NCBI GenBank assembly: GCA_043819345.1
Contig: JBDREX010000019.1
Span: 1-55,093 of the forward strand
Reading direction: 5' to 3'
Source: CAYRDK01 sp043819345
GTDB taxonomy: Bacteria > Omnitrophota > Gorgyraeia > Velamenicoccales > Velamenicoccaceae
Length of the DNA stretch: 55,093 bases
A program made the position numbers and the translations under genes. Positions 17,383 to 26,436 of this stretch are shown here, in pieces. How positions within the stretch are numbered: position 1 is the stretch's first letter; each line of letters opens with the position of its first letter. The notes below the pieces were generated by a model. It had not been told where the DNA came from, did not search any database, and saw only the letters and a list, made by a program, of their open reading frames with translations.

Positions 17383-17867
17383 ATAGATTTCTGCTGCCTC
17401 TCATCTTTATTTTTTTAAAATTTATCCTTGTCCAGCTATTCAGTTTGTCGTGGTTCCTATTTGATCCGTTGTTAGTGCTTGTTGTTTTTTATACTTTTTT
17501 TCACAATCTTGATGTTAAAGATTACTTTGGATACGCGGTATATTGCGGGGTTTGCGCGGATATTTTCAGTTTAGATATTTTTGGGATACACATTTTATCT
17601 TATTTGGGATGTGCTTTTGTTGTTGCGGCTTTATCTGTTCTGATTTATCGGGAAAATCGTTCGTTTGTTTATTTGATGGTTTTTTTAGGCGTTTTTCTAA
17701 CAAATTTATTTAGTTTCATCTTCAAATTGCTTATTTTCAATACCGTACAAATTCAAGACATAGGATGGTTTCTTGTGGTTAGTTTTCTACAGGCGGTAGG
17801 GACTGTTGTGTTTGCCGTTCCATTTTACAAAATTTCTAAAAAATGCGTGCCAGAACTTATCAGATAA
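17379..17867 (+). CDS. mreD: Rod shape-determining protein MreD
   Basis: MreD is a small polytopic membrane partner of MreC. The 162-residue protein is almost wholly hydrophobic, with about five membrane segments and polar turns such as NLDVKDYFGYAVYCG. Primary sequence is poorly conserved in this family, so the call leans on size, hydropathy and position between mreC and mrdA. It overlaps both neighbours (4 and 25 bases), implying coupled translation. Confidence 0.88.
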   Translation: MNRFLLPLIFIFLKFILVQLFSLSWFLFDPLLVLVVFYTFFHNLDVKDYFGYAVYCGVCADIFSLDIFGIHILSYLGCAFVVAALSVLIYRENRSFVYLMVFLGVFLTNLFSFIFKLLIFNTVQIQDIGWFLVVSFLQAVGTVVFAVPFYKISKKCVPELIR

Positions 17868-19558
17868 TTATATTTTTTCTTTTTTCCTGCCTATTGGTGG
17901 TTCTTTTTTTCACCCAGATCATTCAGGGAAGGCATTTTTATGATTTAAGTCTGAAAAATTTTATACGCCTTATTCAGCAAGAGCCTTATCGTGGACGTAT
18001 TTATGATCGCAACGGTAATGTGATTGTTGATAATGTTCTCTCTTTTGATGTTGTGCTGATCCCCCAAGAGGTAAAAGACAAAGAGATGATTTTTAAGCGC
18101 CTGTCAAATGTTTTATCCATAGATGAACAACGGCTCTTGAAGAATTATAAAAAAGAATATTTGAATGCGTTTAAGCCTGTGGCCGTTGCTAAAGGTGTTT
18201 CCAAAACAGATGCTATTAGGATTGAAGAGTCTAGGCTGGATTTGCCTGGGGTCGCGATTGAATTAAATTCTAAGCGATTTTATCCTTATGCTGCTACTTG
18301 TGCCCATGTTGTCGGGCATATGGGTGAAATTGATCGGAGTCGCATTACTCAATTGAAAGAATATGGATATGATATAAAAGACAAAGTCGGTATTTGCGGC
18401 ATTGAAGAGCGGTACGACATTTATATGCGGGGAGAAAAAGGGGGCCAGCAGATTGAAGTGGATAGCCTTGGCCGGCAGGTAAGGATGTTGGGATTTCGGC
18501 CACCGATTGCGGGCAAAGATATCCAGATTAGTATTGATTTGGAGCTGCAGCAGATTGCCGATCGCCTTTTAGAAGGGAAGAAGGGGGCCATTGTTGTTAT
18601 GGATGTTAGTAACGGAGAGATTATTGTTATGAGCAGTGCTCCGGCTTTTAATCCGAACATTTTTATTGATCGCAATGATAAAAAAGCCTTGAACTATGTT
18701 TTGACGTCTGGCGATGCGCCCTTATTTAACAGAGCTATCAGTGGGCAATTTCCTCCAGGTTCAGTTTTTAAGGCGATAACAGCTTTAGCGGCTTTCAAGG
18801 AGAAAAAGATGCCGCCTTCGACGACTTATGTTTGCCCGGGTAAAATGAAAATAGGTAATCGTTATTTTAAGTGTTGGTCAACTCATGACGCTCAGGATTT
18901 TTATCAGGCTATGGCGCATTCTTGTGATGTTTATTTTTATCATCTGGGCCTTATTGCCGGTGTAGATGCTATGTCAGCTATGGCACATGATTTTGGTTTA
19001 GGTGGTTTGACGGGTATAGATTTATCGGGAGAGGCTGATGGGTTTGTGCCAAGCCGAATGTGGAAGCGTGTATCTAAGCTTGAAGGCTGGTATGACGGAG
19101 ATACGGCTAATTTTTCTATTGGTCAGGGTTATGTCCTGGCGACACCTTTGCAGATAGCAAGGCTTATGGCGGCTTTTGCCAACGGCGGATATCTGGTTGA
19201 GCCACATTTGATAAGAAAAATAGGAGATGAGGAAGTTAAAGAGAAGGCACCTAAAAAAATCAGAGTGGATTCTCGCCATTTAAAACTCGTTAAGGAGTCT
19301 TTGCGGCTGCCGGTTTCTTTAGAGAGCGGAACAGCGCATAATCTTGACATTAAGAAATTAGAGATTTCTGGTAAAACTGGTACAGCGCAAGTTTCTGATA
19401 AAGAATCTCATGGCTGGATTGCTGGATTTTTTCCGCAATCAAAGCCACGGTATGCGTTTTGTGTTCTTTTAGAGAATATTGGTTCTAGCCATTATGCCTC
19501 TGAGGTGGCCAGTCAATTATTTGAAGTAGGATTGCAAAGAAAGAAGTTTTTAATATGA
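17843..19558 (+). CDS. mrdA: Penicillin-binding protein 2 (elongation transpeptidase)
   Basis: PBP2 cross-links peptidoglycan during elongation with RodA. The 571-residue protein has an N-terminal membrane anchor (about 7-24), the pedestal domain (PYRGRIYDRNGN, HVVGHMGEI, VDSLGRQVR) and the transpeptidase domain: catalytic S307 with K310 in PPGSVFK, S360-C-D362 as the second motif (the SxD form seen in PBP2), and K511-T-G in SGKTGTAQ. All catalytic residues are present. It overlaps mreD and rodA. Confidence 0.96.
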   Translation: MRARTYQIIIFFLFSCLLVVLFFTQIIQGRHFYDLSLKNFIRLIQQEPYRGRIYDRNGNVIVDNVLSFDVVLIPQEVKDKEMIFKRLSNVLSIDEQRLLKNYKKEYLNAFKPVAVAKGVSKTDAIRIEESRLDLPGVAIELNSKRFYPYAATCAHVVGHMGEIDRSRITQLKEYGYDIKDKVGICGIEERYDIYMRGEKGGQQIEVDSLGRQVRMLGFRPPIAGKDIQISIDLELQQIADRLLEGKKGAIVVMDVSNGEIIVMSSAPAFNPNIFIDRNDKKALNYVLTSGDAPLFNRAISGQFPPGSVFKAITALAAFKEKKMPPSTTYVCPGKMKIGNRYFKCWSTHDAQDFYQAMAHSCDVYFYHLGLIAGVDAMSAMAHDFGLGGLTGIDLSGEADGFVPSRMWKRVSKLEGWYDGDTANFSIGQGYVLATPLQIARLMAAFANGGYLVEPHLIRKIGDEEVKEKAPKKIRVDSRHLKLVKESLRLPVSLESGTAHNLDIKKLEISGKTGTAQVSDKESHGWIAGFFPQSKPRYAFCVLLENIGSSHYASEVASQLFEVGLQRKKFLI

Positions 19559-20658
19559 TGAAGCCGGACAAAATTATTATTTTTGTTGTTTTTCTTATTT
19601 TGGCAATCGGGGTATTATGCCTTTATAGCAGCTGTCATCAGAGCGGCGTTTTGATAAAAAAAGAAATTTTTCATAAGCAGCTTTTATGGCAGGCCCTTGG
19701 TATCTGTATTTTATTTTTATGTGCTCGCTTTGATTATAGGAAGCTCTCATTTTTTGCGGTTCCTCTTTATGTTTTTGTTTTATTGTCTTTATTGTTTGTT
19801 TTGGTAGCGGGCCGCTCTATTATGGGGGCACAGCGATGGATTTCTTTAGGCGCAATTTCTTTTCAGCCTTCAGAGCTTGGCAAATATGTTTTGATTTTGG
19901 TGCTTGCCCATTATTTCAGTCAGATTAGCCTTCAGCAGGATATACGATTATTGTCACAAAGGCCAATTTTTATTCGCGATATTGTCTGGCCTTTGTGTAT
20001 GACACTGTTTTTGACCGGGCTTGTTTTGATTCAGCCCGATCTGGGTACTTCTATTGTTTACATTTTTATATTTTTTTCTATTATATTTTTAGCAGGTGTT
20101 TCTCTTAGATATATTGGTTTATTGTCCATCAGCGGCATCATTATGATGCCATTTTTTTGGCATTTTTTAAAAGATTATCAGAAATCAAGGCTACTCGTTT
20201 TTTTGAATCCGAATGCGGATCCTTTGGGTGCTGGATATACGGTTATTCAGTCTAAGATAGCCATTGGTTCTGGTGGCTTGTTTGGAAAGGGGTGGTTGTC
20301 TGGGACACAAAGCCAACTAAATTTTTTGGCAGAGCGGCATACGGATTTTATTTTTTCTGTCATTGGTGAAGAATGGGGTTTTTTTGGAAGTTTTATGCTC
20401 GTCTTTCTCTACTGTCTCTTGATAATTATGATTTTAGAAATTGCGCAGACATCCAGAGATGTTTTTGGAAAATTGTTTTGTGTTGGAGTGGCCTGTGTTG
20501 TATTTTTTCATGTTTTTATTAATATTGCTATGAATGTTGGGGCTTGTCCTGTTGTCGGATTGCCGCTTCTTTTTATCAGTTATGGAGGGTCATCTCTAGT
20601 TATCAACTTGGCCGCTATTGGGATCGTTTTGAATATTGCTAGGCAGAGGAGAGCTTAG
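19555..20658 (+). CDS. rodA: Peptidoglycan glycosyltransferase RodA (SEDS family)
   Basis: RodA polymerises lipid II into glycan strands in the Rod complex. The 367-residue protein has about ten membrane segments and SEDS motifs: GAISFQPSELGKY, LIQPDLGTS, GLFGKGWLSGTQ, FLAERHTDFIFSVIGEEWG and the C-terminal SYGGSS. The ERHTDFIF loop carries the aspartate normally needed for activity. Its ATG overlaps the PBP2 stop; a second ATG follows immediately. The RodA-PBP2 pair is complete. Confidence 0.96.
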   Translation: MMKPDKIIIFVVFLILAIGVLCLYSSCHQSGVLIKKEIFHKQLLWQALGICILFLCARFDYRKLSFFAVPLYVFVLLSLLFVLVAGRSIMGAQRWISLGAISFQPSELGKYVLILVLAHYFSQISLQQDIRLLSQRPIFIRDIVWPLCMTLFLTGLVLIQPDLGTSIVYIFIFFSIIFLAGVSLRYIGLLSISGIIMMPFFWHFLKDYQKSRLLVFLNPNADPLGAGYTVIQSKIAIGSGGLFGKGWLSGTQSQLNFLAERHTDFIFSVIGEEWGFFGSFMLVFLYCLLIIMILEIAQTSRDVFGKLFCVGVACVVFFHVFINIAMNVGACPVVGLPLLFISYGGSSLVINLAAIGIVLNIARQRRA

Positions 20659-20679
20659 AAAGACATAAGGCAAGAAATA

Positions 20680-20736
20680 GTGTTAGCGAGTTTACGAGTT
20701 GAAACGGAAAACTCGTACATTCACCAACCCGTCAAC
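20680..20736 (+). repeat. Intergenic hairpin repeat, family A, copy 2
   Basis: The element has the words GTGTTAGCGAGTTTACGAGTT and ACTCGTACATTCACCAACCCGTCAAC around a short centre. ACGAGTT (20694-20700) and AACTCGT (20710-20716) are exact inverted repeats. It lies between rodA and the radical SAM gene. An open frame reads through it, which would wrongly extend that gene upstream. Confidence 0.7.
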
Positions 20737-20781
20737 AGTTTTTACATATGCGCTTGTGACGTTTTAGAGAAGGATTATTAT

Positions 20782-22593
20782 ATGAAAAGTATAAAAGACA
20801 GGCTGACCAAAGAGTTATTGCTTTCTATTTCAAAACCGGCGCGTTATATTGGAGGAGAAGTTAATTCTGTTAAAAAAGACTTATCTCAGACAGCCGTGAA
20901 TGTGTGTTTATGTTTTCCGGATGTCTATGAAGTTGGGATGAGCCATCTGGGTTTAAGGATCCTTTATGATTTAATAAACAGGTATCAAGATTTTGCGGCT
21001 GAACGCGTGTTCAGTCCCTGGGTTGACATGGAGGATAAGCTTAGAAACGAAAATATTCCTCTTTTTTCATTAGAATCAAGTATTCCTGTCAAAGATTTTG
21101 ATATTTTAGGTTTTTCTTTGCAGTATGAGTTGAGCTATACGAATGTTCTCAATATCCTGTCATTGGCTGAGATTCCTTTGGAATCACACAAAAGGACAAT
21201 GGAACATCCGTTGGTTATTGCCGGCGGGATTTGTGCTCTAAATCCTGAACCTATGTCGAGCTTTATTGATCTTTTTTTTATTGGAGAAGCCGAGGAAGCC
21301 ATCATTGAAATTCTGGATATTTATAAAGAGCTGAAAAAGAATCCGAATTGCAGTAGGGAGGAAATTTTGAGGGCTTTATCTGTTGTGGAAGGAGTCTATA
21401 TTCCATCCTTTTATCATATTGAAGAACAGACGCAAAGAAGAATCACTCTTTATCCGGGCGCTCCTGAAAGAATAAAAAAACGTTATATTAGAGATTTGAA
21501 TAAGATAGGGAATATTGAGAGGTGGATAGTCCCTTATATTGAGATTGTTCATGATCGTGTTGGTTTGGAGATTTTAAGAGGCTGTCCTAATAATTGCCGG
21601 TTTTGTCAGGCGCGTAATTATTTCTATCCTTTTCGGGTCCTGAATAAAGACAGTATTATTGATGCTGTCCTGAAAAATTATCAGAGAACGGGCTATGAGG
21701 AGGTTTCTCTGCTTTCTTTGTCATCGTCGGATCATCCGGATCTCGGTGCGATGGTGGGCTGTCTTTTAGACAATTTGAGATCTAACGGGGTGAGTATTTC
21801 TCTGCCGTCTTTGAGGGCCAAGAGTCAAATAGGAGAGATATCCAGGATTTTGTCGGTGTCTAAAAAGACAACTTTGACATTTGCGCCAGAAGCGGGCAGT
21901 GAAAGATTAAGAAAGCTGATTAATAAAAATCTGGATGTGAATGAACTTTTTTCTGTTATCCAGGAGGCTTATCGGGCGGGTTATAGGCTGCTTAAGCTCT
22001 ATTTTATGATTGGGCTGCCCACGGAAACGTATCAGGATTTAGATGATATAGTGGAATTGTGTGCAAAAATTTCTAAGATGAAAAGAGAGGTTGATGGACA
22101 TCCCGCACACTTAAATATCAGTATTTCAAATTTTGTTCCAAAGCCTCATACTCCTTTTCAGTGGCAGGCGATGGATAGTTCCCAGGTTCTATCAGAAAAG
22201 CAAGAGTATTTAAAAAAGGCTTTTTATCGCTTACGTGGTGTTATGCACTTGAAATTTCATAGCACACAAATGAGTTTTCTGGAAGGCGTATTGACGCGCG
22301 GGGATAGGCGTTTAGGCGATGTTATAAAATCTGCTTTTGAAAAGGGTGCGAAATTTGATTCCTGGAGGGAGTTTTTTAATTACCCTCTTTGGATGGAGGC
22401 TTTCAGTTCTTGTCACGTCGATTTTGAGGACTATTTCTTATTAAAACCTTATGGCGATGTTTTAAATTGGAGTTTCGTCGATCTTGGCATAGGCTGCGAG
22501 GTTTTACGGAAAGAGGCTCAGTGCGCTTTTTTAGCTTCAGATATATGCGGAAATGATTTGAAAAGCGTTGACCCAGGCGTTAATCTATGTTAA
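20782..22593 (+). CDS. Radical SAM protein, TIGR03960-like (B12-binding-type N-terminus)
   Basis: This 603-residue protein matches, from memory, the TIGR03960 radical SAM family of unknown function. The N-terminal third resembles a cobalamin-binding-like fold (CLCFPDVYEVGMSHLGLRIL, then FSLQYELSYTNVLNILSLA). The radical SAM core has the cluster motif C268-x3-C272-x2-C275 in RGCPNNCRFCQ, with LSLSSSDHPD and FAPEAGSERLR downstream. The C-terminus lacks the DUF2344 domain that is often fused or encoded next to it; a short DUF2344 gene lies 18 kb away at 40474. The start at 20782 is chosen for its GAGAAGGA ribosome site; earlier ATGs fall in a repeat. Confidence 0.85.
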   Translation: MKSIKDRLTKELLLSISKPARYIGGEVNSVKKDLSQTAVNVCLCFPDVYEVGMSHLGLRILYDLINRYQDFAAERVFSPWVDMEDKLRNENIPLFSLESSIPVKDFDILGFSLQYELSYTNVLNILSLAEIPLESHKRTMEHPLVIAGGICALNPEPMSSFIDLFFIGEAEEAIIEILDIYKELKKNPNCSREEILRALSVVEGVYIPSFYHIEEQTQRRITLYPGAPERIKKRYIRDLNKIGNIERWIVPYIEIVHDRVGLEILRGCPNNCRFCQARNYFYPFRVLNKDSIIDAVLKNYQRTGYEEVSLLSLSSSDHPDLGAMVGCLLDNLRSNGVSISLPSLRAKSQIGEISRILSVSKKTTLTFAPEAGSERLRKLINKNLDVNELFSVIQEAYRAGYRLLKLYFMIGLPTETYQDLDDIVELCAKISKMKREVDGHPAHLNISISNFVPKPHTPFQWQAMDSSQVLSEKQEYLKKAFYRLRGVMHLKFHSTQMSFLEGVLTRGDRRLGDVIKSAFEKGAKFDSWREFFNYPLWMEAFSSCHVDFEDYFLLKPYGDVLNWSFVDLGIGCEVLRKEAQCAFLASDICGNDLKSVDPGVNLC

Positions 22594-22668
22594 TTTAAAC
22601 AGAATAATATAAGTATCTACATTTTGTAAAAAATAGGTTTGATATTTGTAATAAGGCTGTCTAGCGGG

Positions 22669-22691
22669 GTTATTTTAGGGGGCAAAATAAC
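22669..22691 (+). promoter_or_regulatory. G-rich-loop hairpin in the gap before the GAF-GGDEF gene
   Basis: GTTATTTT (22669-22676) and AAAATAAC (22684-22691) are exact complements around an AGGGGGC loop. The rest of the gap 22594-22800 shows no gene and no convincing promoter. No U-run follows, so it is not a simple terminator. Role unknown. Confidence 0.35.
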
Positions 22692-22800
22692 TAAGTGCCA
22701 GGGATTCAAAGAGTCAAAGAAAAAATGATTATTGAGATGCATCGTTTTTTTTGACATGCTGATATATTGAACTTTTGGTATCACTTTAAAGGAGATGGAT

Positions 22801-24171
22801 ATGTCAAAATTGACCAGGAATATGTCTATCGCATCAAGATCTCTGCGGCCTCAGTTGGTTATCGCTTATTGTTTAATGTCTGTTATTCCTGTTCTTGCCC
22901 TTCTCAATTTCATCTTTCCAAGTTTTTTACCCAAGAATTATCTTCATGTTGTTGTGGCCATCGTAATATTAATGACGGGCCTTGGTTTTTATTTATTAAA
23001 GAGGATTATTGATCCCATTATTCAAATAACATCTGAAGTCAAGGTTATTGCTAATGGAGAGTTGAGCCGTAGAATATCCGTTACCAGAGAGGATGAGATT
23101 GGAGAGATTGGTGGAGCATTAAACGAATTGACTAAGCGTATTGAAAGCAATATGGATGAGCTTAAGGTATATGGAGAGCGGACAAAAAGTATTAATTCGC
23201 AGATTAATAGGCAGGTAATCGCTTTAAGTGGCCTTTTGCAGATTAGTAATCTGATTACAAAAGGTGCTGACTTAAAAGATTTGTTTGAAACGACAACTTC
23301 AAGGTTGACACAGGCTGCTAGTTCTTCCTTGGCTTTTGTGATGTTGAAAAAAGAAGATGGTTTTGATATCGTTGCTCATTATGGTATTTCTCAGGATGGT
23401 TTGATAGCCGCAGGGATGCCCGTTAACAATTATCTTTTCTCTAATCTCCTAGAACATCAGATTCGCCTTAAGATAGATGATGAGGCGGCTCGCGATGCTT
23501 CAAAAAGCCTGATAAAAGTTTTTGATGTTAAGAATCTTTTAGTTTATCCCATTATTGTTCATGGCGAAGCGGTGGGACTGCTTGGCATGGGGAACCGCCT
23601 GGATAGTTTTTCCTATACCCAGGATGATGGGGATCTGATGAATATTTTCACCAAGCAATTGTCTATAGCCTTGGAGAATGACCTTTTGAGCAGAAAAGTA
23701 AAAGATCTTGAGATACGGGATCCCTTAACGAATCTTTTTAACAAGCGGTATATGATTGGTTGTTATGATGAAGAAATTTTGCGGGCCATTTCACATCAGC
23801 AGCCCTGTTCTTTTATTCTTGTAAAATTACAGAATTATCATCAGCTTAAGGGCAATTTGGATAAGGCGCCTTTAGCGGATGTCCTTTTAAAAACAGCTGC
23901 TATTTTAAGAACAACGGTTAGTAAAATTGATAAAGTTGGCAGGATAGAAGATGACGAATTTTGTCTTATTTTGCCAGAAAAGAACAAGAGGTACGCCCAG
24001 GAACTTGCTTCGAAAATAAAAGATAAAATTCAGTCTATTTTTATTGAAGATAATGCTGACAAAAGGCCTGGATTTTCTATCAGCGTTGTTGAAAATCCTA
24101 TTGATGGGGCTGATGCCCATGCACTTATTGAAAAAGCAAAACATCTCATTGGCTCAAAGGAAAGTTTTTAA
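22801..24171 (+). CDS. Membrane HAMP-GAF protein with a degenerate GGDEF domain
   Basis: The 456-residue protein has two membrane segments (about 19-38 and 48-66) with almost no periplasmic loop, a HAMP domain (67-118), a GAF-like sensory domain (about 140-300) and a C-terminal GGDEF-family domain. That domain keeps DPLTNLFNKRYM, but the signature is R381-I-E-D-D-E-F387, so both glycines of GGDEF are replaced. The early metal-binding aspartate region reads LVKLQNYHQLK without the aspartate. Diguanylate cyclase activity is therefore unlikely; it may bind a nucleotide or act as a scaffold. The ATG at 22801 is preferred over 22795 because of AAAGGAG spacing. Next gene starts 2 bases later. Confidence 0.85.
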   Translation: MSKLTRNMSIASRSLRPQLVIAYCLMSVIPVLALLNFIFPSFLPKNYLHVVVAIVILMTGLGFYLLKRIIDPIIQITSEVKVIANGELSRRISVTREDEIGEIGGALNELTKRIESNMDELKVYGERTKSINSQINRQVIALSGLLQISNLITKGADLKDLFETTTSRLTQAASSSLAFVMLKKEDGFDIVAHYGISQDGLIAAGMPVNNYLFSNLLEHQIRLKIDDEAARDASKSLIKVFDVKNLLVYPIIVHGEAVGLLGMGNRLDSFSYTQDDGDLMNIFTKQLSIALENDLLSRKVKDLEIRDPLTNLFNKRYMIGCYDEEILRAISHQQPCSFILVKLQNYHQLKGNLDKAPLADVLLKTAAILRTTVSKIDKVGRIEDDEFCLILPEKNKRYAQELASKIKDKIQSIFIEDNADKRPGFSISVVENPIDGADAHALIEKAKHLIGSKESF

Positions 24172-24173
24172 AT

Positions 24174-24623
24174 ATGACATCTGTTAAAAGAGTTATTACA
24201 AAACAACTAGGTGAATTGCTGATTGAAAGAAAAATTATATCTGCCGATCAGCTTAAAAAGGCCCTTGAATATCAGAAAGTCAATGGAGGGCTAATCGGTG
24301 AAATTTTAGTCCAGCTTGGTTTTTCTAAAGAGGAAGATATCGCGCAGGTTTTAACCGCGCAGTATGGATTTCCTTATCTGCCTTTGGCGAATTATGATAT
24401 TGATCAGGATGTTGTTAAAATTATTCCCGAGCAGGTTGCAAGACAATTCTGTCTTATTCCCATTGACAAGATCGGTAACAATCTTACCGTTGCTATGTCT
24501 AATCCACTTAACGGCCAAGCTATTGAAGATGTGGAAATGATTTCAAAGTGCGTTGTGCAGGCCTTTGTGAGCACGACAACGGATATACGCAAGGCCATTG
24601 AACGCAGCTATAGCAAAACTTAG
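24174..24623 (+). CDS. Stand-alone MshEN (GspE N-terminal) domain protein
   Basis: This 149-residue protein consists only of the N-terminal domain normally found on PilB/GspE/MshE ATPases; there is no Walker motif. MshEN domains bind c-di-GMP through two similar 24-residue motifs (known for MshE). Here motif I runs from QLGELL to LKKALEYQ (about residues 11-34) and motif II from IGEILVQLGF to AQVLTAQYG. Conserved glycines and glutamines are kept better than in the two ATPases downstream. The second half has VKIIPEQVARQF and LTVAMSNPLNGQAIEDV. It may be a free c-di-GMP sensor or decoy for the motors. It follows the GGDEF-like gene by 2 bases. Confidence 0.85.
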   Translation: MTSVKRVITKQLGELLIERKIISADQLKKALEYQKVNGGLIGEILVQLGFSKEEDIAQVLTAQYGFPYLPLANYDIDQDVVKIIPEQVARQFCLIPIDKIGNNLTVAMSNPLNGQAIEDVEMISKCVVQAFVSTTTDIRKAIERSYSKT

Positions 24624-24672
24624 ACGGCTGACTTTTTGTCGGTTGAGAGTTTTTAAGGAAGATTAAGAACGA

Positions 24673-26421
24673 ATGGGATCCCTTAGAGAACGCCTTCAGG
24701 AAATATTAATAAAAAATAAATTAATTTCAGAAGATGATTTAAAGATTGCGCTTTCTGTCCAGAAAGAGCATGGCGGTAAGTTAAGTGACTGTCTGGTTAA
24801 GCTTAATTTTATTAATGAAAAAGATTTATTAGTTGCTCTAAGTGAAGGTCTCGGTTTCCCGCCCATTTCATTGTCCCGTTTTAAAATCGATTCAGCAGTT
24901 TTAGAATTAATTCCTAAAGATTTAGCCAAGCATTATCAGATTATTCCTGTTGCCAAAATGGGTAGAACATTAACGGTTGCGATGGCTGATCCGCTTAATA
25001 TTTTCGCTATTGATGATGTAAAAACTTTGACCGGTTTTGAGATAAATCCCATTATTGCAGAGCAAAAGGAGATTGCTGCGACCATAGAACAGTATTATGA
25101 ACAGCCGGCTACGCAGAAACTGGATGAGATTATTAAAGATATCACGGATATGGATATTGAGGTTATCCGTGAAGGTAGGGATACGGGGCTTGATACTCAG
25201 GAACTTGTTCGTCTCACGAAAGAAGCGCCCATTATTAAAATTACGAATGCTCTTTTGGAACGCGCGATAGAGATGAGTTCCAGTGATATCCTCATTGAAC
25301 CTATGGAGCGTCTGATGCGTGTTCGGTTTCGTGTTGATGGCATGCTCAGAGAAATTGAGGCGCCTCCCGTGAAATTTCATGCTTCCATTGTTTCGAGGAT
25401 AAAAGTTATGTCAGACTTGGATATTTCTGAACATCGTCTTCCTCAGGACGGCCGGTTTAAGGTTAAAATTCAGGATCGTTTTATTGATTTTAGAGTTTCT
25501 ATTTTGCCATCTTTTCATGGAGAGAAAGTGGCACTTCGTGTTTTGGATAAAAGTACGGCTACATTAGATATTGACCGCTTGGGGTTTGATGTTCAAAGCT
25601 TAGCAGCTATGAAGTCTTCAGGCGACCGGCCACATGGCATGATCCTTGTTTGCGGACCGACGGGAAGTGGAAAAACGACAACGTTATATTCTTTGTTAAA
25701 ATATGTAGATAGCGCAGAGGACAACATCGTAACTGTTGAAGACCCTGTAGAATACCAGTTGGAAGGGATTAATCAGGTGACTATTCGGCCTGAGATTGGT
25801 TTAACTTTTGCCAGCTGCCTTCGTTCGATATTGAGACAGGATCCGGACACCATCATGGTTGGTGAAATCAGGGATTTTGAGACGGTGGACATTGCTATTA
25901 AGAGTGCTTTGACAGGGCATCTGGTTTTGAGCACATTGCATACAACAACGGCTGCCGGTTCCATTGTAAGGCTTATCAACATGGGTGTTGAGCCATTTCT
26001 TATCACGTCTTCTATGGTAGCGATTATTAATCAGCGTTTGATTAGAAAGGTCTGTTCGGCTTGCAGGGAGAGCTATCCCTTGTCTGAAAGCTCTATGGAT
26101 TCTCTGGGGATTAAACACGGCAAAGATCCGGTGCTTGTTTACAAAGGAAAAGGCTGTAAGAGATGTTTTAATATCGGTTATAGTGGGCGCGTTGCTATCG
26201 CGGAGGTTCTTGTTTTGACTCCACTCGTTAAAGAATTGATTTTACGAAAAGCCCAAGAGCATGAAATTAAAACGGCGGCTCGTAAAGAGGGTATGTTGAC
26301 ATTAAGAGAAAACGGTTTGGCGAAAGTTCTGGAAGGTTCAACGACGCTGGAGGAGATATTGCGGGTGACAGCTGTAGATGAAAAGTTAGAAGAACCCAAA
26401 ACAAAGACAAAAACAAAATAA
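24673..26421 (+). CDS. Type IV pilus assembly ATPase, PilB/GspE family (copy 1)
   Basis: A cytoplasmic hexameric motor for pilus extension or a related secretion system. The 582-residue protein has an MshEN domain (1-145) with weakened motifs (RLQEIL, LSDCLVKLNF), a linker, and the GspE ATPase: Walker A GPTGSGKT at 328-335, the Asp box near VEDPVEYQLEG, Walker B with DTIMVGEIRD, the His box LSTLHTTTAAG, and a zinc site CSAC...CKRC. The C-terminus ends in a KTKTKTK tail. A paralog follows 15 bases downstream. PilT-type retraction ATPases lack the MshEN domain, so this is not PilT. Confidence 0.93.
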   Translation: MGSLRERLQEILIKNKLISEDDLKIALSVQKEHGGKLSDCLVKLNFINEKDLLVALSEGLGFPPISLSRFKIDSAVLELIPKDLAKHYQIIPVAKMGRTLTVAMADPLNIFAIDDVKTLTGFEINPIIAEQKEIAATIEQYYEQPATQKLDEIIKDITDMDIEVIREGRDTGLDTQELVRLTKEAPIIKITNALLERAIEMSSSDILIEPMERLMRVRFRVDGMLREIEAPPVKFHASIVSRIKVMSDLDISEHRLPQDGRFKVKIQDRFIDFRVSILPSFHGEKVALRVLDKSTATLDIDRLGFDVQSLAAMKSSGDRPHGMILVCGPTGSGKTTTLYSLLKYVDSAEDNIVTVEDPVEYQLEGINQVTIRPEIGLTFASCLRSILRQDPDTIMVGEIRDFETVDIAIKSALTGHLVLSTLHTTTAAGSIVRLINMGVEPFLITSSMVAIINQRLIRKVCSACRESYPLSESSMDSLGIKHGKDPVLVYKGKGCKRCFNIGYSGRVAIAEVLVLTPLVKELILRKAQEHEIKTAARKEGMLTLRENGLAKVLEGSTTLEEILRVTAVDEKLEEPKTKTKTK

Positions 26422-26436
26422 AACGATTTTTACTTT

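Noticed and set aside
20680..20781. Upstream start for the radical SAM gene
   Set aside because: The extra 34 codons read through a family-A repeat, while ATG 20782 has a good ribosome site and a family-like N-terminus.
22751..22780. Perfect TTGACA before the GAF-GGDEF gene as a promoter
   Set aside because: No acceptable -10 lies 15-19 bases downstream; the bases there read TTTGGT. The nearby TATATT is only 6 bases away.
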